The position numbers and the translations under genes are program-made. Positions 42,690 to 52,142 of a stretch of 64,000 nt of DNA are shown here, one piece after another. Location of the stretch: the NCBI RefSeq assembly GCF_014851765.1, contig NZ_JACVAI010000002.1, positions 248,001 to 312,000 of the forward strand, read 5' to 3'. The stretch comes from Pseudomonas sp. PDM04 (GTDB taxonomy: Bacteria; Pseudomonadota; Gammaproteobacteria; Pseudomonadales; Pseudomonadaceae). How positions within the stretch are numbered: the stretch's first letter is position 1; each line of letters starts with the position of its first letter. Under the pieces are notes generated by a model. That model saw nothing but the letters and a program-made list of their open reading frames with translations. It searched no databases and was not told the origin of the DNA.

Positions 42690-43616
42690 ATGCCCGAGCC
42701 TCGCGTTAGCCTCAATGAGCTGGATGCCGTCATGGCCGTGGCGCGCAGGGCTTCGTTTCGTCAGGCGTCAATCGACCTCGGCATGTCCACCACCGCGTTG
42801 AGCAACACCATTGCCCGACTGGAGGCGAACCTCGCCACGCGGTTGTTCAATCGCACCACGCGCAGCGTGTCCCTGACCGAAGCCGGCAAGATGTTCCTGG
42901 AGCAGGTCGGCCCGGCCCTGCAGGATGTCCGCGCGGCACTCGACGCCGTGCAATCCCACAGCGCCGGGCCGTCGGGGGTGTTGCGCATCAACGCGTTCGC
43001 CAGTGCCGCCCGCTCGACGCTGTTGCCGCTGGTGCTGGAGTACCTGCGGCGCTATCCGCACGTGCACATTGATCTGGTGACCGAAGGCCGTCTGGTCGAC
43101 ATCGTCGCTGACGGTTTCGATCTCGGTGTGCGGTCCGCGAACCTCGTGCCCAGTGACATGATCGTGATCGCCCTGGGGCAGCCGCAACGCTACGCGGTAG
43201 TCGGCACGCCGGGGTATTTCGCCAGGCATGGCCGACCCGGCACGCCTGCAGATCTGCTCCATCATCCGTGCATTCGCATTCGTCTGCCCAACGGCGCGAT
43301 TTACCCCTGGCAGTTCGAGCGGGAGGGACAAGTGCTGCGCCTCGATGTGCAGGGCCCGCTCACCCTCGACGAATCCGGTGTGGCCAAGGCTGCCGTCAAG
43401 GCCGGCGTGGGCCTTGGTTTTTTCATGGAGCAGGACGTGCTCGATGAAGTCGCCGCCGGCGAGTTCGAGCGGGTGCTTGAAGACTGGACGCCGCCCCGGG
43501 ACAACCTGTGCCTGTATTACCCCAACCGCCGCAATCCCAGCGCTGCGCTCAAGGCGTTCACCGCGCTGGCTCGCGCCAACCTGACGGGCCTGGAGGGCCC
43601 CGGGTCGGACAATTGA
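42690..43616 (+). CDS. LysR-family transcriptional regulator
   Basis: The protein has 308 residues from the ATG at 42690 (AGGAC upstream); an ATG ten codons earlier is less well placed. The helix-turn-helix reads [30 protein letters not shown] (key words [13 protein letters not shown] and [10 protein letters not shown]), followed by [15 protein letters not shown]. It is divergent from the SDR unit and lies 60 bp upstream of the short ORF leading into the GMC gene. Confidence 0.92.
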   Translation: MPEPRVSLNELDAVMAVARRASFRQASIDLGMSTTALSNTIARLEANLATRLFNRTTRSVSLTEAGKMFLEQVGPALQDVRAALDAVQSHSAGPSGVLRINAFASAARSTLLPLVLEYLRRYPHVHIDLVTEGRLVDIVADGFDLGVRSANLVPSDMIVIALGQPQRYAVVGTPGYFARHGRPGTPADLLHHPCIRIRLPNGAIYPWQFEREGQVLRLDVQGPLTLDESGVAKAAVKAGVGLGFFMEQDVLDEVAAGEFERVLEDWTPPRDNLCLYYPNRRNPSAALKAFTALARANLTGLEGPGSDN

Positions 43617-43676
43617 CCGATACCTGGCGCACAGGGCCACCCGCAGAATCGGGCTTCCATCCAGGGAGCTGATCCA

Positions 43677-43733
43677 ATGAAAACAATCACATCAAACACC
43701 ATCACCCGCGCCTTCGCCGGGTGTGACGCATGA
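43677..43733 (+). CDS. 18-residue ORF overlapping the GMC gene
   Basis: An ATG with AGGGAG upstream opens an 18-residue frame, MKTITSNTITRAFAGCDA, that stops over the GMC start (ATGA). The peptide resembles the first residues of intradiol ring-cleavage dioxygenases as I remember them, so it may be the remnant of a deleted dioxygenase gene or a coupled leader. The resemblance is too short to prove. Confidence 0.35.
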   Translation: MKTITSNTITRAFAGCDA

Positions 43734-45295
43734 ATCGCCCCACCCCTGACAGCCATTACGATTTCATCGTGTGCGGCGCCGGCACGGCCGGCTGCGTGGT
43801 CGCGGCACGCCTGGCCGAGCACAAAGACGTTCGGGTGCTGCTGCTCGAAGCCGGTCATGGCAGCACCGGCCCCGCGATCACAGAGCCTTCGCAATGGCCA
43901 CTGAACCTGGGCTCGGAGCGCGACTGGGCATTCGAAGGGCAGCCCAATCCCCATCTGAACGGTCGTCGCCTGTCCTTGAGCATGGGCAAGGGGCTTGGAG
44001 GTGGATCGAGCATCAACGTGATGGTGTGGGCACGCGGACACCGATCGGACTGGGATTACTTTGCCGCCGAATCCGGCGATTCGGCATGGGGCTACGACTC
44101 CGCATTGCGCTACTACGCGCGGATCGAGAACTGGCAAGGCCTGCCGGACGCCCAGCGCCGGGGTGTCGGCGGCCCCGTGCACGTCGCGCAGCCAACCGCG
44201 CCGCAACCGCTCGCCTGGGCCACGCTGGAAGCCGCCAGCCGCCTGGGCATTCCCCGGTTCGACAGCCCCAATGGCGAAATGATGGAAGGTTCCGGCGGCG
44301 TCGCCATCACCGACCTGCGCATCAACCGCGGACAGCGAGAATCGATGTACGACTCCTACATCAAGCCCCACTTGCACGCTCCCAACCTGACCGTCCTCAC
44401 CGGGGCACGGGTGTCCCGCCTCCTGCTGCAGGGAACACGGGCAACGGGTGTCGAAGTGCTGATCGACCATCGGCGCCGCTGTTTCTACGCGGAAAATGAA
44501 GTGGTGCTGTCGATGGGCGCGGTGAACACGCCAAAGGTCCTCATGCAATCGGGGATCGGACCGGAAGAGGAGCTTCGCCCCCACGGGATCGACCTGATCA
44601 ATCCCCTGCCCGGCGTCGGCCAAAACCATCAGGACCACTTAGCCTTCGGCTGTACCTGGGAGTATCGGCAGCCCCAGGCCGTCGGCGGCGGGGGTTGCGA
44701 AGCCACCCTGTACTGGAAAAGCGATGCTCGCCTGGACGCCCCGGACCTGCTGCAGTGCCAGCTCGAGTTTCCGGTCCCTTCCCCGCCCGAGGTCGGTGTT
44801 CAGCCGCCGCAACACGGCTGGACGATGTTCGCCGGTCTCGCCCGCCCCGGCAGTCGGGGCCGATTGCGCCTGTCGGGTGCCGGCCCGCTGGACAACCTGC
44901 TCATCGAGCCGAATTCGCTGAGCACTTCGCAGGACATGGCTGCCGCGTTCGCGTCCATCGAATTGTGCCGGGAACTGGGCAACATCGACGCCTTCGAAGC
45001 ACTGATCAAGCGGGAGGTCGTTCCCGGCCAGCGTGACCGACGGGCCATGGAACGATTCATCCGTGATTCGGCGGTGACCTACTGGCACCAGTGCTGCACG
45101 GCGAAAATGGGCCGGGATGCGCTGTCGGTGGTTGACCATCAGCTCAAGGTGTATGGCATCGAGAAGCTGCGGATCGCCGATGCTTCGATCATGCCGCGAA
45201 TCACGGTCGGCAACACCATGGCGCCGTGCGTGGTGATCGGCGAGCGCGCGGCCGATCTGATCCTCGCGGCCCATGGACTGGCACCGGCTGGCTGA
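43730..45295 (+). CDS. GMC-family FAD oxidoreductase
   Basis: The protein has 521 residues. An FAD-binding GAGTAGCVVAARLAE (16-30) and the GMC signature GKGLGGGSSINVMVWARGH (key word GLGGGSSINVM) are present. Active-site regions near the C-terminus are YWHQCCTAKMG, with the catalytic His, and VGNTMAPCVVIGERAAD. It oxidises an alcohol, as choline dehydrogenase relatives do. It follows an 18-residue ORF and the LysR gene; a link to the SDR unit is possible. Confidence 0.92.
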   Translation: MNRPTPDSHYDFIVCGAGTAGCVVAARLAEHKDVRVLLLEAGHGSTGPAITEPSQWPLNLGSERDWAFEGQPNPHLNGRRLSLSMGKGLGGGSSINVMVWARGHRSDWDYFAAESGDSAWGYDSALRYYARIENWQGLPDAQRRGVGGPVHVAQPTAPQPLAWATLEAASRLGIPRFDSPNGEMMEGSGGVAITDLRINRGQRESMYDSYIKPHLHAPNLTVLTGARVSRLLLQGTRATGVEVLIDHRRRCFYAENEVVLSMGAVNTPKVLMQSGIGPEEELRPHGIDLINPLPGVGQNHQDHLAFGCTWEYRQPQAVGGGGCEATLYWKSDARLDAPDLLQCQLEFPVPSPPEVGVQPPQHGWTMFAGLARPGSRGRLRLSGAGPLDNLLIEPNSLSTSQDMAAAFASIELCRELGNIDAFEALIKREVVPGQRDRRAMERFIRDSAVTYWHQCCTAKMGRDALSVVDHQLKVYGIEKLRIADASIMPRITVGNTMAPCVVIGERAADLILAAHGLAPAG

Positions 45296-45311
45296 CTGTC
45301 GCCGTGTGCAC

Positions 45312-46328
45312 TCAGGTCGCCGCCAGACACTCGCGGGTCTTGGCGGCCGCCACGCTCAGTCCCCCCGACAGACCCACGCCATTCTTGGCCGCCAGAATCT
45401 GCGCCATCACACTCACGGCGATTTCCGCCGGGGTCTTGCTGCCGATGTAGAGGCCGATGGGACCTTGCAGGCGTTCGAGCGAGACCTCGGTCTCGCCGAA
45501 ATGCTCGATCAAGCGTTCGCGACGCAGTTGGCTGTTGCGTCGCGAGCCGATGGCGCCGATATAGAACGCCGGCCCGTGCAAGGCTTCGAGCAAGGCCAGG
45601 TCGTCGAGTTTGGGGTCATGACTGAGGGCCACGATGCAGGTGCGCAGATCGACTGCGAAGTCCCGCACGACGTCATCCGGCATGCCGATAATGCGCTCCA
45701 CCCCGCCCACCGCCCACGTCTGCATGTGCTCGGGACGCGGATCGCAGACCGCCACCTTGAAGCCGTTGAACAACGCCATGGTCGCCAGGTACTCGGCCAG
45801 CGCGCCGGCGCCGATCATCAGCAGGCGATAGCCGGGTCCGAGGGTGTTGATCATTTGCCGGCCATCGAAGCTGAACTGTTCCGGGGTTGCGCTGGGTTCG
45901 AGCGTGACCGTGCTGGCAGCCAATACCAGCCGGCGACGCACCAGCCGGCCCGCGTCGAGTTGCGCCAACAGTTCGTCCAGCAATGCCCCTGACGGGCTGA
46001 ACTCGAGGACCAGTTCAAGGGTGCCGCCACAGGGCAAGCCAAAGCGATGGGCTTCATCGGCGCTGACGCCGTAACGCACCACCTCGGGCGCCCCGTCCGT
46101 CAGCCCATCGCCGCCGTACGCCGTGGTGTAGCGGTGGATCAGGTCGTCTTCGATACAGCCGCCAGACACGCTGCCCACCACACGGCCATCGCTGCGCAAG
46201 GCCATCATCGAGCCCACCGGACGGGGCGACGAACCCCAGGTGCGCGCCACGGTGGCGAGCAGCACGCGATCCCCGGCGGCGAGCCAATCGCGCGCGGTAC
46301 GCAGGACAAGCACGTCGATGCTTTCCAT
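45312..46328 (-). CDS. XdhC/CoxF-family molybdenum cofactor maturation protein
   Basis: The protein has 338 residues from the ATG at 46328 with GAGGAGG upstream. The N-terminal XdhC domain has TWGSSPRPVGSMMAL and GSVSGGCIED, and the C-terminal Rossmann part has GAGALAEYLATMALFNGFKV and GAIGSRRN. XdhC proteins bind and sulfurate the molybdenum cofactor for insertion into xanthine-oxidase-type enzymes. It is the last gene of the oxidase operon, 10 bp after the cytochrome gene, consistent with maturing that enzyme. Confidence 0.9.
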   Translation of the reverse strand: MESIDVLVLRTARDWLAAGDRVLLATVARTWGSSPRPVGSMMALRSDGRVVGSVSGGCIEDDLIHRYTTAYGGDGLTDGAPEVVRYGVSADEAHRFGLPCGGTLELVLEFSPSGALLDELLAQLDAGRLVRRRLVLAASTVTLEPSATPEQFSFDGRQMINTLGPGYRLLMIGAGALAEYLATMALFNGFKVAVCDPRPEHMQTWAVGGVERIIGMPDDVVRDFAVDLRTCIVALSHDPKLDDLALLEALHGPAFYIGAIGSRRNSQLRRERLIEHFGETEVSLERLQGPIGLYIGSKTPAEIAVSVMAQILAAKNGVGLSGGLSVAAAKTRECLAAT

Positions 46329-46338
46329 CAACCCCTCC

Positions 46339-47691
46339 TCAACGCATTTGCAGAATGATCGGGCTGCTGCTGGCCGGATCGGTGTGTTCGCGCAGCTTGC
46401 CGACAGCCTGGGCAGTCACTGCATCAGCCTGGTTGCCCCAGCTGCTGCGCATGAACGTCAGGACTTCGGCAATCTGCTGATCCGACAGCTGCTCACGGAA
46501 GGCGGGCATGCGGTAGGCATCCGGCACACCGGCAGCGACGACGCGTTGCGAGCCGTTGAGGGTGATGTTGATCGCCGAAGCGTTCTCCCCGGCCAATGCC
46601 GAGGTGGCGCCGGCCAGCGGCGGCATCCACTCGGGCTGCCCCTTGCCTTCCAGGCCATGACAGGAGGCACAGCGGGTCACATAGGTATGCGCACCCGGGC
46701 CTTCCTGCAGGGTGGCGGCGGCCACCGGCTGATACTGCCAGGGAGCGCCGTCACGCTGGAGGTCGCCGGGCAATGACTTGAGATAGCGCGCAATCGCAGC
46801 CAGATCGTCATCGCTCATGAACTGCGTGGAGTTGTTGAACGCCTCGGTCATCGAGCCGAAGACCACGGCATGCCGGTTGCGACCGGTCTTGAGGAACCGG
46901 ACGATGTCCGGCTCGCTCCAGCGCCCCAGGCCGGTGTTGTGATCGTTGCGCAAACTCGGTGCGTACCAGCCATCGAGCAAGGCGCCGGCGAGGAACGGCG
47001 TGGCGGACTCGTCCAGCCCTTTCTCGTTGAACGCCACCCCCCTCGGGGTGTGACAACTGCCGCAGTGGCCTGCGCCCTGGACGATGTAGGCACCACGGTT
47101 CCACAGCGCATCCTGCGCCTGTTTTTCCACGTAGGGCCCGGTGTCGGTGAACACCCCGTTCCACAACGCGATCGGCCAACGCAGGTTCAGCGGCCAGGGG
47201 ATATCGCTGGGGATATTGACCTGTTTGACCGGTGCCACGCCTTTCATGAAAAAGGCATACAAGGCCCGGACATCGTCGTCGCTGAGTTTGGCGTAAGACG
47301 GATACGGCATGGCCGGGTATAGCCGCCGCCCACCCGGCGCCACCCCGTGGCGCACCGCGCGGTCGAAGTCCGCCAGGCTGTAACGGCCTATGCCGGTCTC
47401 GGGGTCCGGGGTGACGTTGGTGGCGTGGATTGCTCCCAAGGGCGTGGCCATTTCCAGACCGCCGGCGAAGGGCGCACCGTCGGGCACACTGTGGCAGGCC
47501 ACGCAGTCGCTGAGCCGGGCGACATACTCGCCGCGGCTGACCAGTGCCGCGTCGATATCGGCCGCGGCCAGCGGCTGGCTGTCCAGGCGCGAGGCGGGTT
47601 CAGAGGTGACATACCAGGCCAGCAGGCCGGCCGCGACCAGGCACGGCACGGCCAACCAGCCAGCGGTTCTTGCGAATCGGCGGTTACTCAT
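46339..47691 (-). CDS. Membrane-anchored triheme cytochrome c subunit
   Basis: The protein has 450 residues. An N-terminal helix (residues ~11-28) anchors or exports it. Three CxxCH sites bind haem: C63-H67 (CVACH), C210-H214 (CGSCH) and C341-H345 (CASCH). This is the layout of the cytochrome subunits of alcohol and aldehyde dehydrogenases. Here it should pass electrons from the molybdenum subunit to the respiratory chain in place of an FAD subunit. The start is the ATG at 47691. Confidence 0.93.
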   Translation of the reverse strand: MSNRRFARTAGWLAVPCLVAAGLLAWYVTSEPASRLDSQPLAAADIDAALVSRGEYVARLSDCVACHSVPDGAPFAGGLEMATPLGAIHATNVTPDPETGIGRYSLADFDRAVRHGVAPGGRRLYPAMPYPSYAKLSDDDVRALYAFFMKGVAPVKQVNIPSDIPWPLNLRWPIALWNGVFTDTGPYVEKQAQDALWNRGAYIVQGAGHCGSCHTPRGVAFNEKGLDESATPFLAGALLDGWYAPSLRNDHNTGLGRWSEPDIVRFLKTGRNRHAVVFGSMTEAFNNSTQFMSDDDLAAIARYLKSLPGDLQRDGAPWQYQPVAAATLQEGPGAHTYVTRCASCHGLEGKGQPEWMPPLAGATSALAGENASAINITLNGSQRVVAAGVPDAYRMPAFREQLSDQQIAEVLTFMRSSWGNQADAVTAQAVGKLREHTDPASSSPIILQMR

Positions 47692-47708
47692 GGACGCTCC
47701 GGCGCTGT

Positions 47709-49958
47709 TCAAGTGAAGGTGTAGCGGCTCAAGGGCATGCTGCGGATGCGCTGCCCCGTGAGGGTCGCCACCGCATTGGCCACGGCCGGTGCGACGGCCG
47801 GCAACGGCGGTTCGCCGATACCGCCCATTTTTTCCCCGCTCTCGACCACCCGCACATGGACCCGAGCCATCCGCGAAGGCGGCAGGATCGGGTACAAATC
47901 GTAGTTGCGCGCACGGGGCTTGCCGTCGATGTACACCGCCTCCTCCACCAGCACCTGAGACAGGCCCAGTGCGACAGCACCGCTGACCTGGGCTTCGACG
48001 ATGGCCGGGTTGACGATGCTGCCCGGGTCGATGGCCTGCCAGATGTCGTGCACCTTGACCTGGCCCTTCTCGATCGACACCTCGGCGATCACCGCCGTCT
48101 GGGTGCCAAACGGCGAAGCCATGGCCACGCCACGCGCACGCCGGGTGCCGTCCTCGGCCGTGAACGGGCCGCGCTTCCAGCCGCCCGACAGTTCACCCAC
48201 CGCTTGCAGCAACGTGGTCAGGCGCTGGTTATCGCGCAGCAAGTGCAGGCGCAATTCGAACGGGTCCTTGCCGCCCTTGTCGGCGATTTCATCGAGGAAC
48301 GCTTCGTAGAAGAAATCGTTGAGTGAATTGCCGACCGAGCGCCAGTAACCGAGCATGGCCGGGCCCTTGACGTAGATCTGCGCGATCCGCTTGTTGGGAA
48401 TGGCGTAGGACTTGCCGGCCAGGCCTTCGAGGGCCGTCGGGTCGAGCTTTTCACCCTGCTTGCCGGCCAGTGATTCGGTGGGGCCTTCGGTGGCACTGAT
48501 CGCTTCGATGGCCAACGGCAGGCCATCGGTATCCAGTGCGGCGCGGAAGTTGACGGCGGCGATAGGCCGAAGTGCATCGCGCAGGAACTCTTCTTCGCGG
48601 GTCCAGATCAGCTTGACCGGGCGTCCCACCGCTTTGGCCAGGGCAATCGCCTGCGGGTAGGGGTTGGCCGAGTCGTAGAGAAAATGCCGGCCGAAAAATC
48701 CGCCAAGCAACGGTGAATGCAAGTTGATCCGCGAAGCGTCGAGACCGGTCCGCTTGGCGATGTCGGCAAGGAACATGTCCGGCGCCTGGTTGGGCAGCCA
48801 GACGTCAAGAGAGCCGTCCGGGTTGAACCGGGCCAGCGCCGACGGCGGCTCCAGCTGAGCATGGTTGAGGTACTGATTATGGTAGGTGGCCTCGATTGTG
48901 GTCTTGGCCTTGGCCAGGACGCCGGCGACATCCCCTTCGTTTTCATCGTCGCGGGCGGGTCCCCGTTCGGCGGCCAGGCGCTTGACGAATGCATCGCTGG
49001 AAAAGTCCGCCGGCATCGCCCGCACCTGGGAGTCGGCGCCCGGCTCCTGCCAGTCGACCTGAATCGCCTCCACCGCGCGCTTGGCGTGCCACCAGCGCTC
49101 GGCGACCACCGCCACTGCGCCGGGCAGGCGATGCACCGAGTGCACGCCTTTCATGGCCTTGACCTGTTCTTCGTTGCGCAGGTTGCCGACGGTCATGCCC
49201 AGGCGCGGCGCGTGTTGCACGGCGGCATGCAGCATGTCGTCGACTTTCAGATCGATGCCGTAAAGCGCCTTGCCGGTCGACTTGTCGTAGGCATCGAGGC
49301 GCTTGACTGGCTTGCCGATCCAGCGGAACTGACGCGGATCACGCAACTGGACACTGGCCGGATCAGGCACCGGCAGGTCCATCGCGCGCTCGGCCAATTC
49401 ACCGTAGGCGAGCGTGCGCCCCGAGGCGGCGTGCACGACCCTGCCCGGCTCGGTCGTCAGTTCACCCACCGGTACGCCGAGCTTTTCGGCGCCCGCCTGC
49501 AGCAACATGGCCCGGGCCAGCGCCCCCAGGCGACGCATGGTCGGGTAGCTCATGCGCACCGACATGCTGCCGCCGGTAATGCGCATGCCGTTTTCCAGCA
49601 CCACATAGGCTTCGCCCGGTGGCGCGGCCTCGACCCGGAAGCTCGCGGGATCGGCGTCCAATTCTTCACCGACAATCTGCGCCATGGCGGTGTAGGTGCC
49701 CTGCCCGCCCTCCATGAACGGGCACAGCAGACGCACGGTGTTGTCCGGGCGGATTTCCAGAAACGCCGGCACTTGGGTCCCGCGTTCCGCTGCCGCGGTG
49801 GCAGCCGCCTGCACCCTGGCCGAACCGAGCGGCAGGCCGAAGCCCAGCACCAGAGCGCCCACGGCGGTGCCGGCGAGAAAACGCCGACGGGACACGTTCA
49901 CCGGGTCAGTCAGTGTGAAATGGAGGGTTTCTTCCACGGAATCGATACGCGGGCTCAT
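47709..49958 (-). CDS. Molybdopterin-binding subunit, IorB-like (xanthine oxidase family)
   Basis: The protein has 749 residues. The N-terminus carries a Tat signal, SRRRFLAGTAVGALVLGFG, so the folded enzyme is exported. Cofactor segments include GQGTYTAMAQIVGEEL, GGFFGRHF and the C-terminal GGIGE, whose Glu (E716) is the likely catalytic base. With the 2Fe-2S subunit it makes an aldehyde or N-heterocycle hydroxylase. Similar Pseudomonas operons have been linked to aldehydes such as vanillin; the substrate here is not determinable. Confidence 0.92.
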   Translation of the reverse strand: MSPRIDSVEETLHFTLTDPVNVSRRRFLAGTAVGALVLGFGLPLGSARVQAAATAAAERGTQVPAFLEIRPDNTVRLLCPFMEGGQGTYTAMAQIVGEELDADPASFRVEAAPPGEAYVVLENGMRITGGSMSVRMSYPTMRRLGALARAMLLQAGAEKLGVPVGELTTEPGRVVHAASGRTLAYGELAERAMDLPVPDPASVQLRDPRQFRWIGKPVKRLDAYDKSTGKALYGIDLKVDDMLHAAVQHAPRLGMTVGNLRNEEQVKAMKGVHSVHRLPGAVAVVAERWWHAKRAVEAIQVDWQEPGADSQVRAMPADFSSDAFVKRLAAERGPARDDENEGDVAGVLAKAKTTIEATYHNQYLNHAQLEPPSALARFNPDGSLDVWLPNQAPDMFLADIAKRTGLDASRINLHSPLLGGFFGRHFLYDSANPYPQAIALAKAVGRPVKLIWTREEEFLRDALRPIAAVNFRAALDTDGLPLAIEAISATEGPTESLAGKQGEKLDPTALEGLAGKSYAIPNKRIAQIYVKGPAMLGYWRSVGNSLNDFFYEAFLDEIADKGGKDPFELRLHLLRDNQRLTTLLQAVGELSGGWKRGPFTAEDGTRRARGVAMASPFGTQTAVIAEVSIEKGQVKVHDIWQAIDPGSIVNPAIVEAQVSGAVALGLSQVLVEEAVYIDGKPRARNYDLYPILPPSRMARVHVRVVESGEKMGGIGEPPLPAVAPAVANAVATLTGQRIRSMPLSRYTFT

Positions 49959-50425
49959 CAGGCTTCCCCTTTCTTCGCAGGCTGGCCGGCAAGGTCGTGG
50001 ACCGCAGCCTGAATGGCGTTGTAGGTGCCGCAACGGCAGAGATTGACCATGGCCGCCTCAATCTGCGCGTCGTTCGGCGTGGGGTTGTTTTTCAGCAGCG
50101 CCGTGGCGGCCATGACCTGCCCGGACTGGCAGTAGCCACACTGGGCCACCTGATGCTCAACCCAGGTCGCCACCACCCGCTTGCCCACTTCATCCGCCTC
50201 GATGGCCTCGATGGTCGTCACCTCGCGACCGACCACACCGGCCACCGGCGTGACGCAGGAACGCACCACGTTGCCGTCGACCAGCACTGAACACGCACCG
50301 CACTGCGCCAGCCCGCAGCCGTATTTGGTGCCGGTCATGCCCAGGTCATCGCGGATCACCCACAGCAGGGGCGTATCGGCGTCGGCATCGACTTGATAGG
50401 TCTTCTGGTTGATTCGTAATTCCAT
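49958..50425 (-). CDS. 2Fe-2S subunit, IorA-like
   Basis: The protein has 155 residues with two clusters. The plant-type site uses C37, C42, C45 and C57 (GCGLAQCGAC), and the second uses C96, C99, C130 and C132 (QCGYCQSG and CRC). It has no signal peptide and should be exported together with the Tat-bearing large subunit. Its stop overlaps the large-subunit ATG by one base. It is the first structural gene of the oxidase operon. Confidence 0.94.
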   Translation of the reverse strand: MELRINQKTYQVDADADTPLLWVIRDDLGMTGTKYGCGLAQCGACSVLVDGNVVRSCVTPVAGVVGREVTTIEAIEADEVGKRVVATWVEHQVAQCGYCQSGQVMAATALLKNNPTPNDAQIEAAMVNLCRCGTYNAIQAAVHDLAGQPAKKGEA

Positions 50426-50502
50426 GGCTCACCCGCTGATCATCGGTTGATGTACTTTATTTATGTTTTTTTCCGCCGTTTCCACGGCATTCGATGGGGT
50501 CT

Positions 50503-51414
50503 TCAGACGGCATCCAGCACCTGCCCACGCAGCTGCGCAATGTCATTTCTGGGCGCGTTGCCAAACATCCGGCCGTACTCACGACTGAACTGCGAAGGGC
50601 TCTCGTAACCCACGGCGAACGCCGCCCGCGATACGTCCAGGCGTTCGCTGAGCATCAACCGCCGCGCTTCGTTCAGGCGCAGCCATTTCTGGTACTGCAG
50701 GGGACTCATCGCGGTCAGTTGGCGAAAATGGTGGTGAAAGGTCGGCGCGCTCATCTGCACGCGCGCCGCCAGTTCATCAATGCGCAGCGGGACGCTGTAG
50801 TTGAGCTTGAGCCAGTCGATGGCCTTGGCAATGCGATAGCCCTGGCCATCGACGGCCGTGATCTGACGCAACCGCGTCGCCTGGTCGCTCCTGAGCAGGC
50901 GGTAGTGAACCTCGCGCAGGATCAGCGGCGCGAGCACCGGGATCGCCTCCGGCTCATCGAGCAATGCCAGCAGGCGATTGAGCGCGTCTTTCAGCGCCGG
51001 GGTCATGGTGCCGATCCCGACCCCCCTGTCGATTGCACGGCCACGGGTGACTGGCATACCGCCCTTGGCAAGCGCCTCGGCGAGCATGGGGATGTCCAGC
51101 TTCAGGACCAACCCGACACAGGGTTGCCCGGCGCTGGCGGTCAGCACTTCGGAATTGGCCGGAAGGTCCAGGGAGGTGATCAGAAAGCCCGAGCGGTCGT
51201 AGCGATAACCCTCGCCACCGACCCACAGGCGTTTCTCGCCACGCGCCACCAGGATCAGGCTCGGCTCGACCATGCAGACCGCCGGCGCCGCCGGCTGATC
51301 GCGGCGAAACAGCGACAGGCCGGGAATCGACGTGGCGAAATCACCCGATTGACGGGTTCGCGGGTCGATGTTCGCGGCCAGAGGCGACTCCTTGCAGGGA
51401 CTGACATGGATCAT
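50503..51414 (-). CDS. AraC-family regulator with AraC_N domain
   Basis: The protein has 303 residues. The effector domain has VEPSLILVARGEKRLWVGGEGY (ends VEPSLILVARGEKR and GGEGY) and the double helix-turn-helix ends in FAVGYESPSQFSREYGRMFG. It lies 77 bp upstream of the oxidase genes on the same strand, and is most likely their activator. It also could affect the divergent sigma factor gene, but Fur-like sites there suggest iron control instead. Confidence 0.88.
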   Translation of the reverse strand: MIHVSPCKESPLAANIDPRTRQSGDFATSIPGLSLFRRDQPAAPAVCMVEPSLILVARGEKRLWVGGEGYRYDRSGFLITSLDLPANSEVLTASAGQPCVGLVLKLDIPMLAEALAKGGMPVTRGRAIDRGVGIGTMTPALKDALNRLLALLDEPEAIPVLAPLILREVHYRLLRSDQATRLRQITAVDGQGYRIAKAIDWLKLNYSVPLRIDELAARVQMSAPTFHHHFRQLTAMSPLQYQKWLRLNEARRLMLSERLDVSRAAFAVGYESPSQFSREYGRMFGNAPRNDIAQLRGQVLDAV

Positions 51415-51571
51415 GGCGGCTCGCTCCTATTGGCCAGACTCTAGCCTGCGCCCAGCGGCTTTCCTATCCATCACCCTGCATGTTCAGAGGATCAGGCAAG
51501 TATTCGATTGGATTGCGCAAGTGCGCGGGTTCATCGATGACCTATTCACAAACCGCGTCAGCCTTCATACA

Positions 51572-51590
51572 ATTGCGATTAATTCTTATC
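51572..51590. promoter_or_regulatory. Fur-box-like site upstream of the ECF sigma gene
   Basis: ATTGCGATTAATTCTTATC resembles the Fur boxes (A/T-rich, GCGAATnATTCTTATT style) found ahead of pseudomonad fecI genes. It lies 28 bp before the sigma-factor start. Iron repression of the unit is therefore likely. Confidence 0.5.
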
Positions 51591-51617
51591 CTCAAATAAA
51601 CCGACAGGGAGTCCGTC

Positions 51618-52142
51618 ATGTCCGCCATTCTGCCGCCTTCGCCGCTGCATCAACAGGTGGACAGTCTTTACCGTGACCACGGCGGTTGGCTCACTGGCTG
51701 GCTGCGCAAGCGTCTGGCTGATCGAGACAAGGCTGCCGACATTTCCCATGACACCTTCGTTCGTCTTCTGACCGGCACCATCGCCCATCCCTTGCGCGAG
51801 CCGCGGCATTTCCTCGCCACCGTCGCCAAGCGCGTGATGATTGACCACTTGCGGCGGCGCAGTGTGGAGCAGGCTTACCTCGATGCACTGGCGCAAGAGC
51901 CGGAACTGCTCGCCTGTTCCCCCGAGCAGCACATGCTGATGCTGGAAACCTTGTTGCAGCTGGACGCCATGCTCGACGGGCTCGGCTACAAGGTGCGGCA
52001 GGCGTTTTTGCTCGCCCAGCTGGAGGGTCTGGGCTATATCGAGATCGCCGAACACCTCGGGGTATCGGTCAGTTCGGTCACCAAGTACATGGCCAAGGCC
52101 ACCGAGCAGTGCCTGCTCTTTGCCCTGGATGCGCAGGCATGA
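51618..52142 (+). CDS. FecI-like ECF sigma factor
   Basis: The protein has 174 residues. Region 2 has ADRDKAADISHDTFVRLL and HFLATVAKRVMIDHLRRR, and region 4 has LDGLGYKVRQAFLLAQLEGLGYIEIAEHLGVSVSSV (key word GYIEIAEHLGVSVSSV). It directs polymerase to the receptor gene promoter when the receptor is occupied. It overlaps the fecR-like gene by 4 bp. Confidence 0.93.
   Translation: MSAILPPSPLHQQVDSLYRDHGGWLTGWLRKRLADRDKAADISHDTFVRLLTGTIAHPLREPRHFLATVAKRVMIDHLRRRSVEQAYLDALAQEPELLACSPEQHMLMLETLLQLDAMLDGLGYKVRQAFLLAQLEGLGYIEIAEHLGVSVSSVTKYMAKATEQCLLFALDAQA

Noticed and set aside
48717..50012. 431-codon plus-strand open frame opposite the molybdopterin subunit
   Set aside because: Composition is Arg/His-rich and domainless; the minus strand encodes a clear Mo-binding subunit.
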